Positions 11,404-21,216 of a stretch of DNA of 64,000 bases are shown in pieces. Each line of letters begins with the position of its first letter. Position 1 is the first letter of the stretch. Below the pieces are notes generated by a model. That model saw only the letters and a program-made list of their open reading frames with translations. It did not search any database and was not told the origin of the DNA. The stretch covers positions 434,001 to 498,000 of the forward strand of contig OX337228.1 in assembly GCA_946965045.2 (NCBI GenBank), given 5' to 3'. The position numbers and the translations under genes were made by a program. This stretch comes from Epithemia pelagica (lineage: Eukaryota > Bacillariophyta > Bacillariophyceae > Surirellales > Surirellaceae).

Positions 11404-12540
11404 TTATTTCAATGATTGCTTGTATGCTTCCAAATAATTTATTGCTCGGTCCAGTTTGTCTCCTACTGCTGTTCCATCGTCGTTTCCATTGCCTCCATCA
11501 TCTTCCATTGCTTCCAATCTCTGAAAAAGCTTGTATCGGATGTCAAAGTCAAAGATTGAGGGGACACCGACGATGACGACACAAGAGTCAATGGAGGATT
11601 GAATTTCGACAAGTCGCCGGTACTTTGCATGATAGAGGTGGATGTCATCGAATTTGTACAACGAGGCCTCCCTCTGTGATCTTCTTCACTGGCTGGGGAA
11701 TTGACGAGTTCTTGTGCTTGCTGGTTTCTTGTGTTGCTCGGCAGCGACAGGAGGAGGGGATTGCTGTTGTGGTGGTCCTCGGGGATCAGTATGAAGAGGA
11801 GTGTTGGGAGAAGGGGCAAGGGTTGGAATGGTATACAAGGATGCACTAGGTGGATTGTTCGCATTTGATTGTTCGGTTCCCTGGTTGCCCATAGCACCAC
11901 GATTGTTGGCCGTCTCAGTGGGATTGGCTAGTGGTTGCTGTTTTGCAACAGAAGATGATGGTAGGATGTGCATTGCCTTTGGAGGAGAAGATTGAGTGCC
12001 AAACTCCACATGACCGAAGGATCCACGTCTGTTTCAAAGAATGTCGAAGAGAGCCTTGTCTGTCCAGGCTGTGGATTCGAGGAAGAATTGATGGGAGCTG
12101 CTTCGGTAGCAGAGGAAAGACTGGCAGGAGCCGCGTGGGGAAAAGAAGGATGGGAGGTAACACGAATCTGAGGTCTTGTGGAGTTGCTATGCACCGAAGG
12201 GATGGTCGACAGAGAGGTGGCAGCAGCAGCGTCCAAAAAGATGGACGGTTCCGGTCTTCCCGTGGTGCCGGCAGCTTGATACGGGGGGTTGTTCACCAAA
12301 GGGGTCCTGTATGGGGAATTGGAGGAGGTCGCATCACCCCTGTTGGAAGAAGGTAGAGGGAAAGGAGAGGAGGAGTCATTCGGCAATGTAGAGGTCGGAT
12401 GGCTTTTGGCAATTCTCTATTCTCTCTATACCGTCTCTATCGGACGCCGTGGACCTTTCGAAAATGCGATGAGCCGCAAAGGCTTTCCTGACATCCTTTT
12501 GGGAACTACGGTGCCGTTTGTGTGAAGAAGAAGTCGACAT
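11404..12540 (-). pseudogene. Broken low-complexity gene fragment inside the MULE-like element
   Basis: An ATG at 12540 opens MSTSSSHKRHRSSQKD and runs to a stop at about 12376. The reading then continues in other frames through Pro/Ser/Asn/Thr-rich segments (about 12386-11928 and 12009-11686) and ends at 11404 with an acidic/amphipathic tail (DRAINYLEAYKQSL). I found no convincing introns joining these frames and recognise no domain. Because it lies within terminal repeats it may be a host gene captured by the element and then decayed (inference). Confidence 0.4.
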
Positions 12541-12651
12541 TCGGAGTGTTACAGACCACTGCACCTCCACTACCGTGATGAATGAAGGGAGGTAATGTGA
12601 AATTTGTATCAGAATCGAGAGCTTGGGCCTCGCGCCAAGGGGGTGAGTAAC

Positions 12652-13648
12652 AGGGTTTGGAAGTCTGACTTTGGACAACACCAAACTTTAAGACTTTAAC
12701 ACCAACTTCAAGACTTTAGGACTATCCAAAGTCAAGTCATTCAACTTTGTAGCACTGACTTTACGCACAAAGTCAAGTCAGCCCTCCGCATCGCCTCGAC
12801 TTCACGCCCCCCACCAAGTAAAGTCAAGTCATAGCATACAGAACACTGACTTTAACGCCCAAAGTCAAGTTCCTATCATACCACTTCCGACTTTATCCAC
12901 ACAAGTCAAGTCTCAGTAGTAGTACTCGCTGACTTTACCCACACAAGTTAAATGACAGTGCTAGTACCCCTATAACCCACTAGGAAAATGGTGTCAGAGA
13001 TGGAATCAAGTCTGGCTTTGTAGTCATTGATGGTAACATCGACTTGTGTCTTCATTAGCGCAAAGAAAGAGAATGGAGTGTGTTCTAGGGAGATGATTAT
13101 ATTGCAAGAACTGCATACTGAAAGATGGGGTCTATAGGGTGTCGAGTGTCGATGGTTCATGGTCCACGGCAATTGGAGAGTGATGGAGGATGGAGGTGCT
13201 TCGGTTCTTTACTGGGCACTGGGCAATGCTGACTGCTGACTATTGGGCAGTGTTGCAAGTGTGCACTTCTGTCTCACGTCTAAAGTCTAAACAACAAATA
13301 CCCATGGTGGTTGTGTGTTATAGAGACTTTATGTCGTAAAGTCTGAGACTTAAAGTCAAAGTCTGTAAAGTCAAAGAGCCTAAAGTCAAGTTGCTTTCGC
13401 GAGACAGAGACTTTGACTTTGGATGAAAGTCAAAGTCAAGTTCAGGATTCCATGCAGGTTGAGTTTACACGTAAAGTCAAGTCGATGGGGGGTGCGGGAA
13501 AGAATTTGGAAAACTGTAAAGTTGAAGTCAAGTTCCTAGTTGTTAGATAGCGACTCAGAAAGTACAAGTTAAGTCAGAGTACATTTTATTAGAGACTTTA
13601 GCTGTAAAAGTCAAGTTCGTATGCCTGGTAACGTGACTTCCAAACCCT
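12652..13648. mobile_element. Nested element packed with AAAGTCAAGT-type motifs
   Basis: The ends are a 14-bp perfect inverted repeat (AGGGTTTGGAAGTC / GACTTCCAAACCCT) with a perfect 10-bp target duplication GGTGAGTAAC at 12642-12651 and 13649-13658. The interior has well over a dozen copies of AAAGTCAAGT/GACTTT in both orientations, concentrated in the outer thirds. Dense subterminal motifs are typical transposase-binding arrays in MULE and hAT elements. No transposase is encoded; a short minus-strand frame at 12948-13172 is unrecognised. Confidence 0.85.
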
Positions 13649-13781
13649 GGTGAGTAACAGGAAGTACCTTCAGGTACGACTTATATGCGACTAAATACAC
13701 ACCCTCAGCTTGGGGGTAATCTTCCAGCGTGCAAAAATTATGATATGAGATGATATCACGCTCCGATAAGACCGACCCTCA

Positions 13782-13975
13782 GGGCCCACTCTTTCGACGC
13801 GCAAAAGCATGATTTTGGTGCGCATGCTCACCAAAACGCGATTCGTCTCGATAAGGAGTACAACTTCTTGAGGTTGATTCACTTAACACACCGCAGACAA
13901 GACTCAGGGCCCATTCTATCGACGAGCAAAAGCGCGATTTTGGTGCTCATGCTCACCAAAACGCGATTCGGAAGC
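13782..13975. repeat. Tandemly repeated GGGCCCA terminal unit
   Basis: GGGCCCA followed by a CGACG.GCAAAAGC..GATTTTGGTG segment occurs at 13783 and again at 13907. Each copy contains the palindrome-like TTTTGGTG..CATGCTCACCAAAA. They are separated by a GTCTCGATAAGGAGTAC...CAGACAAGACTCA stretch that also occurs at about 10267-10339. The terminal unit was therefore duplicated before the MITE nest inserted into the first copy. Confidence 0.75.
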
Positions 13976-14199
13976 AAAAAAACTGCTAAGACGGTAACTT
14001 ATCAGGCTACTTTTTGGTGCGGGGGCAGGTGCGAGTGCGAGGGGGGACTCCAAATCTAAAAATTTAGCGCGGGCGCTCGCAAAAATTGCGTGCAAGTCAC
14101 TGCGGGCATGCAAGGGCTGTGAGGGCAACGTTTTGCTGCCAATGCTACTCGGAGCAACAAAAAGCAGAGTGTTTGTTTTTGTTGGGTTCGACCATCATC

Positions 14200-15834
14200 A
14201 TGAGCACCTCTTCTGTCCCTATTGTCACACAGTACAGCCAAGCCTCTCAACAACAAACTCAATCTGATGCAGGTGGTGGTGTTTCCAGAGGTGTTGCTAG
14301 TGGTGATGTAGCCGGGAAAGCCCAGCTTGTAGAAGAAAATGATCCACGCGTCGCTCCAAACTCAAATTTCCATCGTCTACCTGACTTCAAACCTGTATTT
14401 CATGACTGGAAACCCTCTTCCATTGAAGAATGGAAGCACATTGTTGAGGCCATCACCTACGATGATGTGATTTTTGGGACGACCAAAATCTACAGGGTGA
14501 CAACTCAGTCTAACCAAGGACAGGTTCCTCTCTCCCGTATTCATCACATTCGGGGATACCTGGTAAAAAACTTGACATACGAGCAAATCCGTACAGTGGG
14601 CACCCACTTTGGCATTCGCAACCTTCGCCAGAAGAAGAAACAAGATGTCTGCGAAGAGCTCGTCGACAAAATTTTGGATGCACGGCGGAAGAAAAGCAAC
14701 GAAGAAGTTTTTGCACAAAATATTGCAGCTGCTCGTATGTCTGGTTCTGGTACAGCCAGTAGTGCTCCTCCGCAGTCAAACACTACTATACCAACAACAA
14801 GCACAGTCGTGTATACCAACTATTTCCGTCTTGTCAATGTTCTTTCCCATGAAAGAATCAAGCCACTGCTCCCAAATCTGTGTTCGACAGCCACTCGTCG
14901 TGAGATTAATGACCGACGCTTGCCTGCAGACGTTCTTCATGAAGAAATAGCCAAACTATACAATGAAGCCAATAACAGTGAATTGAAAGCAAATAAATAT
15001 GGGAGAAGAATCCCCAATCAAAGCTCAGTCAATCCAGGACTCCTTCGTGGAAGATTTGACAAAGAGAAAGCAAAGAAGGCAGTCGCCGAACTGCGGCGTC
15101 TCTACACTACGTCGTTCTATAACTACAAACGCTCTGGGAACCATGGTGATGCATACTCAGATGTTGACGAAGATAATGAAGAGATCTCTCCTCCCACAGA
15201 CCAAGAAAGTCAGAAATCATTCATTCATTTTGTTCAATCAAAGTATTATTTGATGTATTTTCACAACTTTGTCGAAGAAGCAAACCTTTCTGACCTTGTC
15301 CTTTGTTTGTTTCGGGATCCAAGTGTTTTCTCTCAGTCGACCAACCCATTGGATGGAAAGAACCAACGCTCTTACAAGAAACAGAAGCAACTCCACGAGT
15401 CTAACAAACAATTGGTCGAAGCCATCAAAGCAAGTAATGCTTTGAAAGAGAAGCTAGTGGCACATCAAGCCTCGGCTGTAAAGGCTCAAGCCTCCAATGC
15501 TATGACGGCTGAACTTGAACGATTGACCCCACTCCATACCGTAAAGAAAAATGAAATGAAGACGGCTAAAGCAAACCTCAAGGCAACAAAAAAGATTGAT
15601 GGAGAGAAGCACCTCTATGATGGAGTCCTAGACCAAATGCAAGGACAGTTGGATGGATTTCAGCCACAGATTCCTTTGTCGCAACAAAGTACAAGCACTA
15701 TTGCCTCTGATTCACAGCGGTACGAGTTTGGTGAAGCGTTCCTCAAGGCCGAACGTGAGTTCCATGTGATCGATAGGCGATACAAAGCTGTCATGAAAAC
15801 AATGGAGGATGCATCAAAGGACAATGAGGAGTAA
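14200..15834 (+). CDS. Harbinger-associated accessory protein (unknown domain)
   Basis: 544 aa from the ATG at 14200. The frame stays open 114 nt upstream but with no better start, and the truncated copy at 1-232 preserves the same ATG. The N-terminal 60 residues are Ser/Gln/Gly-rich. A Trp-containing segment (FHDWKPSSIEEWKHIVEAI, about residues 66-84) and a basic helical region (RNLRQKKKQDVCEELVDKIL, near residues 145-164) could form a DNA-binding fold. The C-terminal third is strongly helical and Lys/Glu/Ala-rich, probably a coiled coil. It converges on the transposase, with 40 bp between the stops. PIF/Harbinger elements normally encode a transposase plus a second Myb/SANT-like DNA-binding protein, so this is the natural candidate partner. 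I cannot confirm a SANT fold by eye. It could instead be an unrelated host gene. Confidence 0.6.
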   Translation: MSTSSVPIVTQYSQASQQQTQSDAGGGVSRGVASGDVAGKAQLVEENDPRVAPNSNFHRLPDFKPVFHDWKPSSIEEWKHIVEAITYDDVIFGTTKIYRVTTQSNQGQVPLSRIHHIRGYLVKNLTYEQIRTVGTHFGIRNLRQKKKQDVCEELVDKILDARRKKSNEEVFAQNIAAARMSGSGTASSAPPQSNTTIPTTSTVVYTNYFRLVNVLSHERIKPLLPNLCSTATRREINDRRLPADVLHEEIAKLYNEANNSELKANKYGRRIPNQSSVNPGLLRGRFDKEKAKKAVAELRRLYTTSFYNYKRSGNHGDAYSDVDEDNEEISPPTDQESQKSFIHFVQSKYYLMYFHNFVEEANLSDLVLCLFRDPSVFSQSTNPLDGKNQRSYKKQKQLHESNKQLVEAIKASNALKEKLVAHQASAVKAQASNAMTAELERLTPLHTVKKNEMKTAKANLKATKKIDGEKHLYDGVLDQMQGQLDGFQPQIPLSQQSTSTIASDSQRYEFGEAFLKAEREFHVIDRRYKAVMKTMEDASKDNEE

Positions 15835-15874
15835 GAGGAAAATGATACTACAGTGGTACTACCATTACTACTAT

Positions 15875-17092
15875 TCAATGATTGATGAATAGGGTGTTGG
15901 CTGTTGGACGGCCAATACCCTCGAGTTGAATTTGTTGCGACAACCACTCTCGCCTTGCAGAATGGCCCACCTCGACTGCACTTGTTTCTTGTGTAGTTTC
16001 ATAATACCCGAGCCCATCTCTTGCTTGTTCTAGGGCTTCAATAAAATCTTCTGTATTTTTATTTTGCTCTATGGAATCTCCATGCGCAATTACAAAGTTG
16101 TGCAGTTGGCATGCTACCATTACCGTGTCACGTATTTTTGTTACATCGTACTGGAAGTCTCGTCTGAAGATTCGCCATTTCGTTGTCAATCTCCCAAACG
16201 CCATTTCAATTCGTATCCTCATTTGCGACAAAAAGAAATTGAAGTCTGAGTTTTGTCTTGAAATGTTGGCGCCTGAGAACGGAATCAACAATTGGTCAGA
16301 AAGTTGATATGCGTTGTCGCCAACAAGGTAATACTTTCTTTCTTGAGTGAGCGCATGCATCCACTCGTGGAGACCAGTGCACATTCTAAACGCGTTGATG
16401 TTGTTTGTTTTCCCAGGAGCAGCGTACGCAACGTATATAAATTTGAGTTTTGAATCACATACCGCTTGTACGTTTGATCCATATCGATGGTAATGGCCAG
16501 AGAAATAGTCAGCCTGATTTTCTTCAAACCTCGGGCGTTCATGGGTACAGAGCCACCCATCAATGGCTCCAACACACCCATACATGAGGTCTTGAGATTC
16601 ACTCACTTCTCCAAAACCATCGGCAAGTTCCTTCAAACCTTCCTCGGTGGTAGGCAGTTGGATTGCAAGATGCTCACATTCCTTTACTGCTTTGAGAAAC
16701 AGGTTGATCATGCGACAGACTGTATCTCTCGATACCCCATGGATATGCTTCAAACTTTTCTCTAGTTCTCCACCAAACCAACGTAGACCGATTGATGCAA
16801 CCATTTCCGGATAGATTGGATCATTGCCGCCACTGCCGGCGCTGGAGAGCATCGGATCGATGGAAATGCCAGGACGTATCAAATCTACTAGAATGGAGAA
16901 TGCTTCATAACTCATGTGCAAAGTGTTCTCAAACTCATTTGTGTGGAGAAGCATCGCATCATATTCATCCCAATCGAGACGACGGTGTTGCCATTTCATG
17001 AGTCGGAGAAGTTTTCTTTGATTGAATAAATGGATGACAAGAACAAGCTCAAGCTCTTCTTCAAACACGGCATCAATAATCCAATCGTCCAT
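15875..17092 (-). CDS. PIF/Harbinger DDE transposase (HARBI1-like)
   Basis: 405 aa from the ATG at 17092 (MDDWIIDAVFEEELEL). The frame extends 38 codons further upstream, but that extension reads as non-coding. A helical N-terminal region includes SRDTVCRMINLFL, the helix-turn-helix usual before the DDE_Tnp_4 core. Catalytic residues visible: Asp in GCVGAIDGW (about residue 190), Asp in YYLVGDNAY (about 270) and Glu in RIRIEMAFGRLTTKW (about 310). The length is normal for the family and no stop or frameshift is seen, so the protein may be active. Homologues cut and paste DNA with 3-bp target duplications. It converges on the accessory ORF at 14200-15834. Confidence 0.9.
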   Translation of the reverse strand: MDDWIIDAVFEEELELVLVIHLFNQRKLLRLMKWQHRRLDWDEYDAMLLHTNEFENTLHMSYEAFSILVDLIRPGISIDPMLSSAGSGGNDPIYPEMVASIGLRWFGGELEKSLKHIHGVSRDTVCRMINLFLKAVKECEHLAIQLPTTEEGLKELADGFGEVSESQDLMYGCVGAIDGWLCTHERPRFEENQADYFSGHYHRYGSNVQAVCDSKLKFIYVAYAAPGKTNNINAFRMCTGLHEWMHALTQERKYYLVGDNAYQLSDQLLIPFSGANISRQNSDFNFFLSQMRIRIEMAFGRLTTKWRIFRRDFQYDVTKIRDTVMVACQLHNFVIAHGDSIEQNKNTEDFIEALEQARDGLGYYETTQETSAVEVGHSARREWLSQQIQLEGIGRPTANTLFINH

Positions 17093-17759
17093 TGCAAGAA
17101 AAAATGTTATCTGGCTACAAGTAGTTTGCCTTGAAAAGTGACAACATTGACTCTGCTTTGTTTCCTTTGACTTGGCATGAACGTGGCCACCTAAGCCAAA
17201 CATCAAACATCTTCTCTCCAGATTTGTATATTCAAAGCTGCCACGTCAATCTGGCTGTCTCCTCAGACGAGACAGTGCTGTCTTGAATTTATGAGCATGA
17301 TGGGTAGTTTTTATGTTTCTACTACATTGGCATATACAATCGCAAGACGGAATGACAATGCGGATCATCAGCACATTCGTCATCACCTGTGAAATGTCGT
17401 CAAACTAAAAACTGAATGAACCCCGATCCCATTAGCACGAATGCAATTTTGTGAATACTAGCAAAAACATTTTTTTATCATGTCCGTCGCCTCGATACAT
17501 TATCCGTAGTTGTGCTATCGTAAGATTGTCTTTCTTCTTCGTAGATCGTAGAGCTGTCGTCGTTGCCGTCGTATATGGAGGGAGGATAATTTTGTGAGTT
17601 CGTTGTGAGCTCACAAAATTGTCCACAGCCTAGAGGGGAGTTTCTAAGGGTAGTTTCTTTTTTCTGTCCACATTATGTCTCAATACTCATAATAGACCAT
17701 AGTGAAATCTAATTTTGATTCTTCGGACATTATTCAGATGTCTCACTGGTACTAAATGG
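17093..17759. other. Intergenic, upstream of the transposase
   Basis: No coding region was recognised. A short palindrome with TTTTGTGAG..CTCACAAAATT lies at about 17591-17620, and similar TTTTGTGAG words begin the minisatellite just downstream. The transposase promoter should lie in the left part. Confidence 0.5.
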
Positions 17760-18155
17760 CAAATTTTGTGAGTTCAAGTTGTCGACCGTCTGATTTTTTG
17801 GCCAATTTTGTGAGCTAAAGAACTCACTGGAACAACACATAAGAAAAATTTCATTTTGTCCAATGTTGTGAGCTAAAGAACTCACTGGAACACAAAAGAA
17901 GAAAAAGTTGTGAGCTCGTCATCTGATATTGTATTGGGTCAAAAAAAGAATTCACCGGAGCACAAAAGAAGAAAAAGATGTGAGCTCGTCATCTGATAAT
18001 GTATTGGGCCAAATAAAAGAATTCACCGGAACACAAAAGAAAGAAAAGATGTGAGCTCGTCATCTGATTTTTATTGGGCCTAGGTAAGGAACTCCCTGGA
18101 GCACAAAAGAAGAAAAAGATGTGAGCTCGTTATCTGATGTTGTATTGGGCCAGCT
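17760..18155. repeat. 70-bp minisatellite
   Basis: The word TGTGAGCTCGTCATCTGAT recurs at 17909, 17979, 18050 and (as CGTTATC) 18120, giving a 70-71 bp period. Each unit also holds a GAATTCACCGGAGCACAAAAGAAG-like segment and TATTGGGCC. At least two more diverged units start at about 17760. No coding potential was seen. Confidence 0.88.
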
Positions 18156-19172
18156 ACGTATTACTACTCTAACTATCCAGCATACAGCACACACCAAGTT
18201 CAATGACTAGAAGATACCCCTGAGGCACTAATCCCGACCATTTTTTCCTCTACTTCTCACAATCTGTGAGATTACAGAATAGAAATCTGTTGTGTTTTTT
18301 GTGCGATTGGTTTTTGTGTGCTTTGTGCTCATTTTTGAATTTATCTTGCAAGAAGCGCCACTAGACCCACCTGATATTGCATTGGGCCTCTTTGTGCTTG
18401 CCCCGTCCCGTAACTAGATATCTGGCATTGTGAGTTTTTCCACTGAATTGGGGGACATATCCGAGGTAACCAATCCCACGGCCAACCCAATTCCCAGTCC
18501 CCGCGAGACTGTGTAATCCCCCATCCCGTACGTGATTGTACAAGTAGGCCAACAGGCTGAAAAGAGGGCGATCCTTGCCAGACCGGCTGGATATCGTTAG
18601 GGGGGCGAAGTTAAGGTACTCAACAGGTACTACTTTGTGTGCTCCGGCACACCGCTTGTTTCCTAACAAAGCATCTGTTGCTGTCGCCTGCCAAGTGACA
18701 AGGCTCTCTATCTTTGTGCTGTGGCAGGTTGGTCCGTCTTGAGAATCTACACTTTTTCAATCGGACAAGCGTGGAATTCATCAAATTGGAACGATTTCAG
18801 TGCAGCCAGAGAAGCCAGAGTTCATCTTGCTCCTTACAATTCCTCAACTGTCTATGTCTGGAGATTGGGCTAGGGACTGGCAATCCCGGTGTGTGGAGAC
18901 AAGAACAGTTACCGTCAGAACTTGCTAGTTCTTGGTTACTTCCGAGTAGCTACCTAGCCTAAAGACTGCAGTGGAAGCGTGTCACACCTAATTAGCTTTG
19001 CCAGGCAAGCCCAGTGACAACTGCTCCCGGTACTGATTACATTCCATTGGTGTTTTGGCATTCTACTGCTGTGGATCACGCGTTTCGTCATTAGTCGTGA
19101 CATCTCTACCCGACTGGTAAGGGAGAGATAACCACAGCAGGGAACTCAGTAGGTTAGTTTTCTGCATTAATC
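18156..19172. other. No recognised gene
   Basis: I see no convincing coding region. A 102-codon minus-strand frame at 18361-18669 has no recognisable features. AT-rich runs lie at 18240-18350 and CAG/CTG-poor unique sequence follows. The region just before 19173 may contain the promoter of the decayed gene there. Confidence 0.4.
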
Positions 19173-20020
19173 ATGTCTTCTTCTAGGAGTAATGCTCAAG
19201 ACTCGGATGACGACAAAACAGACCAGCAGAATGACTCTGCCAACACTGCTAGTTCTACTGGTGTCGACCCTCTCATGACACTTCTCATGCAGAATCTTGC
19301 ATCATCTGGAGAACAGTCATCCATGCTTTCCAGGACAATGTTCCAAGGTGTTGTCCAGTCATTATCACTCATAGAGATGGATAGAAATTTGCGACAACGA
19401 CGTGAATTGATGTCTCTTTCGCATATGCTTCCCAATAACCCAAATAGTGGTGTCATCTCTCAGCAAACTCATCCTGTTCGAGTAGGTAATGGAACATCCC
19501 TGACGGCGTCTCCACCAGTACGGGGCAATTTATTTCCAGAGAGTTGCACACCCATGAATGCCAATGACTCTACTCCAGTTTAAGCACCACAAGAAGGAAT
19601 AGCTACAGAAGGTGCCTGTCCAGAGACATCCAATATGGATGCGACAAAACATTTTATTAAACATCATCAGCAGAATGTCAAAGATGATACAGCTTCCAAC
19701 GCCGTGTCAGATGTGTATTGGCCAAACAGGAATACTAAGTATCTCTTAGACACCGGCCTTTTGTCCAATGATGGTAAGCCATACTTTGGATATGCATTAT
19801 GTCATCTATATACCAAGACACATTCAAATGGGAATTCAAAACGGTATTTGTATTGTCTTGGTGTGATGGCATGTCAAGATCCAAAATGTAATTTTCTGCA
19901 AAGACCAATGCAACCAAAATCCAAAAACTCGGTGCCCCGCCACGTCCTGCAAAGTATGTTTGTTTCGGAAGCAAATGTGTCGGCCATTGTAGGTCATTGT
20001 AAATTTTGGGTCTGTTCCCT
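19173..20020 (+). pseudogene. Decayed transposon-type gene with a Cys-rich motif
   Basis: The frame opens at the ATG at 19173 (MSSSRSNAQDSDDDK), meets a single in-frame TAA at 19581-19583 and then runs open to 20072. The first half is Ser/Asn/Gln-rich. The second half has RYLYCLGVMAC followed by a CNFLQRPMQP segment. Just after this, near 19920, the reading appears to jump frame: the alternative frame gives APPRPAKYVCFGSKC with evenly spaced Cys residues. This Cys-rich layout is seen ahead of MULE-type transposases in stramenopiles and fungi (recollection, not checked). With a nonsense codon, a probable frameshift and no downstream transposase, it is a relic. Confidence 0.5.
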
Positions 20021-20869
20021 TGCGGATGTTGCACGCCACTCATCACTCATCAACATATTCGTCTTTTGTTAAGAGGTGCCTCAACCCACAACCTCTTCGG
20101 CGGCCATGCGAATCCTCTGTTTGGCTTCCTCCTACGCCACTACTTCAACAATCAACGATATGCAAAGAGGTGCTCGTGGTGTTGTGGTGGTAAGTGACGC
20201 TTCGACTTGATGCCACTCGTACGAGATGTGATCTATCATATGGCGGATGACAACATGACGGATGGCAATCGAGCTCTCAACTCTCAATCTCGAGTCGTTT
20301 GTCCTCGTTGAAAATAATGAGGGCCATGAGCTAGGACAACAACAACCTCAACACTTTCCTCCCTTGGCTTGGCATGGTTCGACCCTTGCTGGATGCTTAG
20401 AGAAACGATATCGGATGTTCTATCTGTGCTGGTACCCGGAACTGTCCAGTCATTTACATATCCTACGATATGGGACGATCGTATATCAACTACCTAGTAG
20501 ATTACTCCCTCCTGAAACTTTTAGTGGATCGTTTTATCGTCCAAAATCAGTCGCATAAAGTTTTGCCGTAGACTCTGGCACAAAGCTACAGGGGGATGGC
20601 CGGCTCATTCGGAGTATACAAACTGATGAATACCATGGGGAACATATAGATTGACATGCGCGCCTCCACACTAATATTACAATTTTTGGCGACGGACGAG
20701 AGAAACTTCACTTGACAATGGGCATCAAAGAAGACAATGATAAAAGCCCTGTTACGGCCTTTGCCGTATATTTCTTACTTTTATATTGCCCTGGGAAGGT
20801 CTCATGAAGAGGCCGTGGAGCTAGAGATGGAGGTAACTGGAGCAAAAGCTACTTTTGCTATCTTTAATT
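20021..20869. other. No recognised gene
   Basis: Short open frames on both strands show no domain or biased codon pattern. This is probably the decayed interior of a transposon, since it lies between the broken Cys-rich gene and the right-hand GGGCCC terminal repeats. Confidence 0.4.
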
Positions 20870-20875
20870 TATGGG

Positions 20876-21032
20876 CCCGGTCGCACATAGTCATGTTGAG
20901 CGCCCAATGCGCAAATCGCAAAATCGCGGATCGATAGAATGGACTGTAAAAGCGCGACGCGATTTGGAAGAAATTTTGGTGAGCATGAGCACCAAAATCG
21001 CGCTTTTGCGCACGACGATATCGAATGGGCCC
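20876..21032. repeat. Right-hand GGGCCC terminal repeat region
   Basis: GGGCCCGGTCGCAC starts near 20874. GAATGGGCCC at 21023-21032 closes the region. Between them is the palindrome-like TTTTGGTGAGCATGAGCACCAAAA (about 20971-20996), the inverse of the left terminal unit at 13907-13975. This right end, like the left, may hold two copies of the unit. Confidence 0.6.
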
Positions 21033-21216
21033 TCCTCAATTACAGGCCCGGCGTGTCGGCCGGCGATCACGCACGGCACATGCAGTACTTATTCTTTTCC
21101 TCCTCCACTATTGCAACACGACAATGGTGTTGGTGTGTTTGGTTTTTGCTCTACCCAAAGCAACCCTTCTTACCCCTTAAGCGACAGCTGTGGTCATTTA
21201 CGAAGCACAAGACAGT

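Larger units (their letters stand above)
10512..13718. mobile_element. MULE-like element carrying a gene fragment and a nested element
   Basis: Ends are TACCCAGAAGCTGAGGG on the left and the inverse of TACCCCCAAGCTGAGGG on the right. A perfect 10-bp target duplication ATCTTCCAGC sits at 10502-10511 and 13719-13728. Inner inverted repeats built on CTCACCCCC..GGCGCGAGG (about 10578-10598 and about 12629-12646) parallel those of the element at 3562-4661, so the two belong to one family. Between them are a long GC-rich hairpin (11037-11156), a broken minus-strand gene (11404-12540) and a 1-kb nested element (12652-13648). No MULE transposase was recognised, so it is probably non-autonomous. Confidence 0.85.
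10340..13777. mobile_element. Small inverted-repeat element (MITE), outer shell of a nest
   Basis: The left end starts GGTTCGGTCTTATGGGAGCG. The right end is its near-inverse, ending ATAAGACCGACC; about 50 bp of each end pair. CTCA flanks both ends (10336-10339 and 13778-13781), suggesting a 3-4 bp target duplication (TCA or CTCA), compatible with PIF/Harbinger. Without the nested insertion the element would be only about 220 bp. It lies within one of two tandem copies of a GGGCCCA-type terminal repeat unit. Confidence 0.75.
13907..21032. mobile_element. Candidate PIF/Harbinger composite element
   Basis: GGGCCCATTC at 13907 is matched by the inverse GAATGGGCCC ending at 21032. The subterminal segments GCAAAAGCGCGATTTTGGTG and its inverse (about 20985-21008) also match. 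A Harbinger transposase and a convergent accessory ORF lie within. The flanking 3-bp sequences are TCA and TCC, so the expected 3-bp target duplication is imperfect. At 7.1 kb the unit is long, and the minisatellite and a second decayed transposon-like gene inside suggest further nesting. The transposase's own element may be shorter. Confidence 0.5.

Noticed and set aside
14086-14199. N-terminal extension of the accessory protein to 582 aa
   Set aside because: No ATG supports it, and the truncated copy at 1-232 shares the ATG at 14200 as the first good start.
17760-18155. CRISPR array
   Set aside because: The 70-bp units are diverged along their full length with no repeat-spacer structure, and the genome is eukaryotic.
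18361-18669. A 102-codon minus-strand frame as a gene
   Set aside because: No domain, no supporting context and no bias in codon use. It probably arises by chance.
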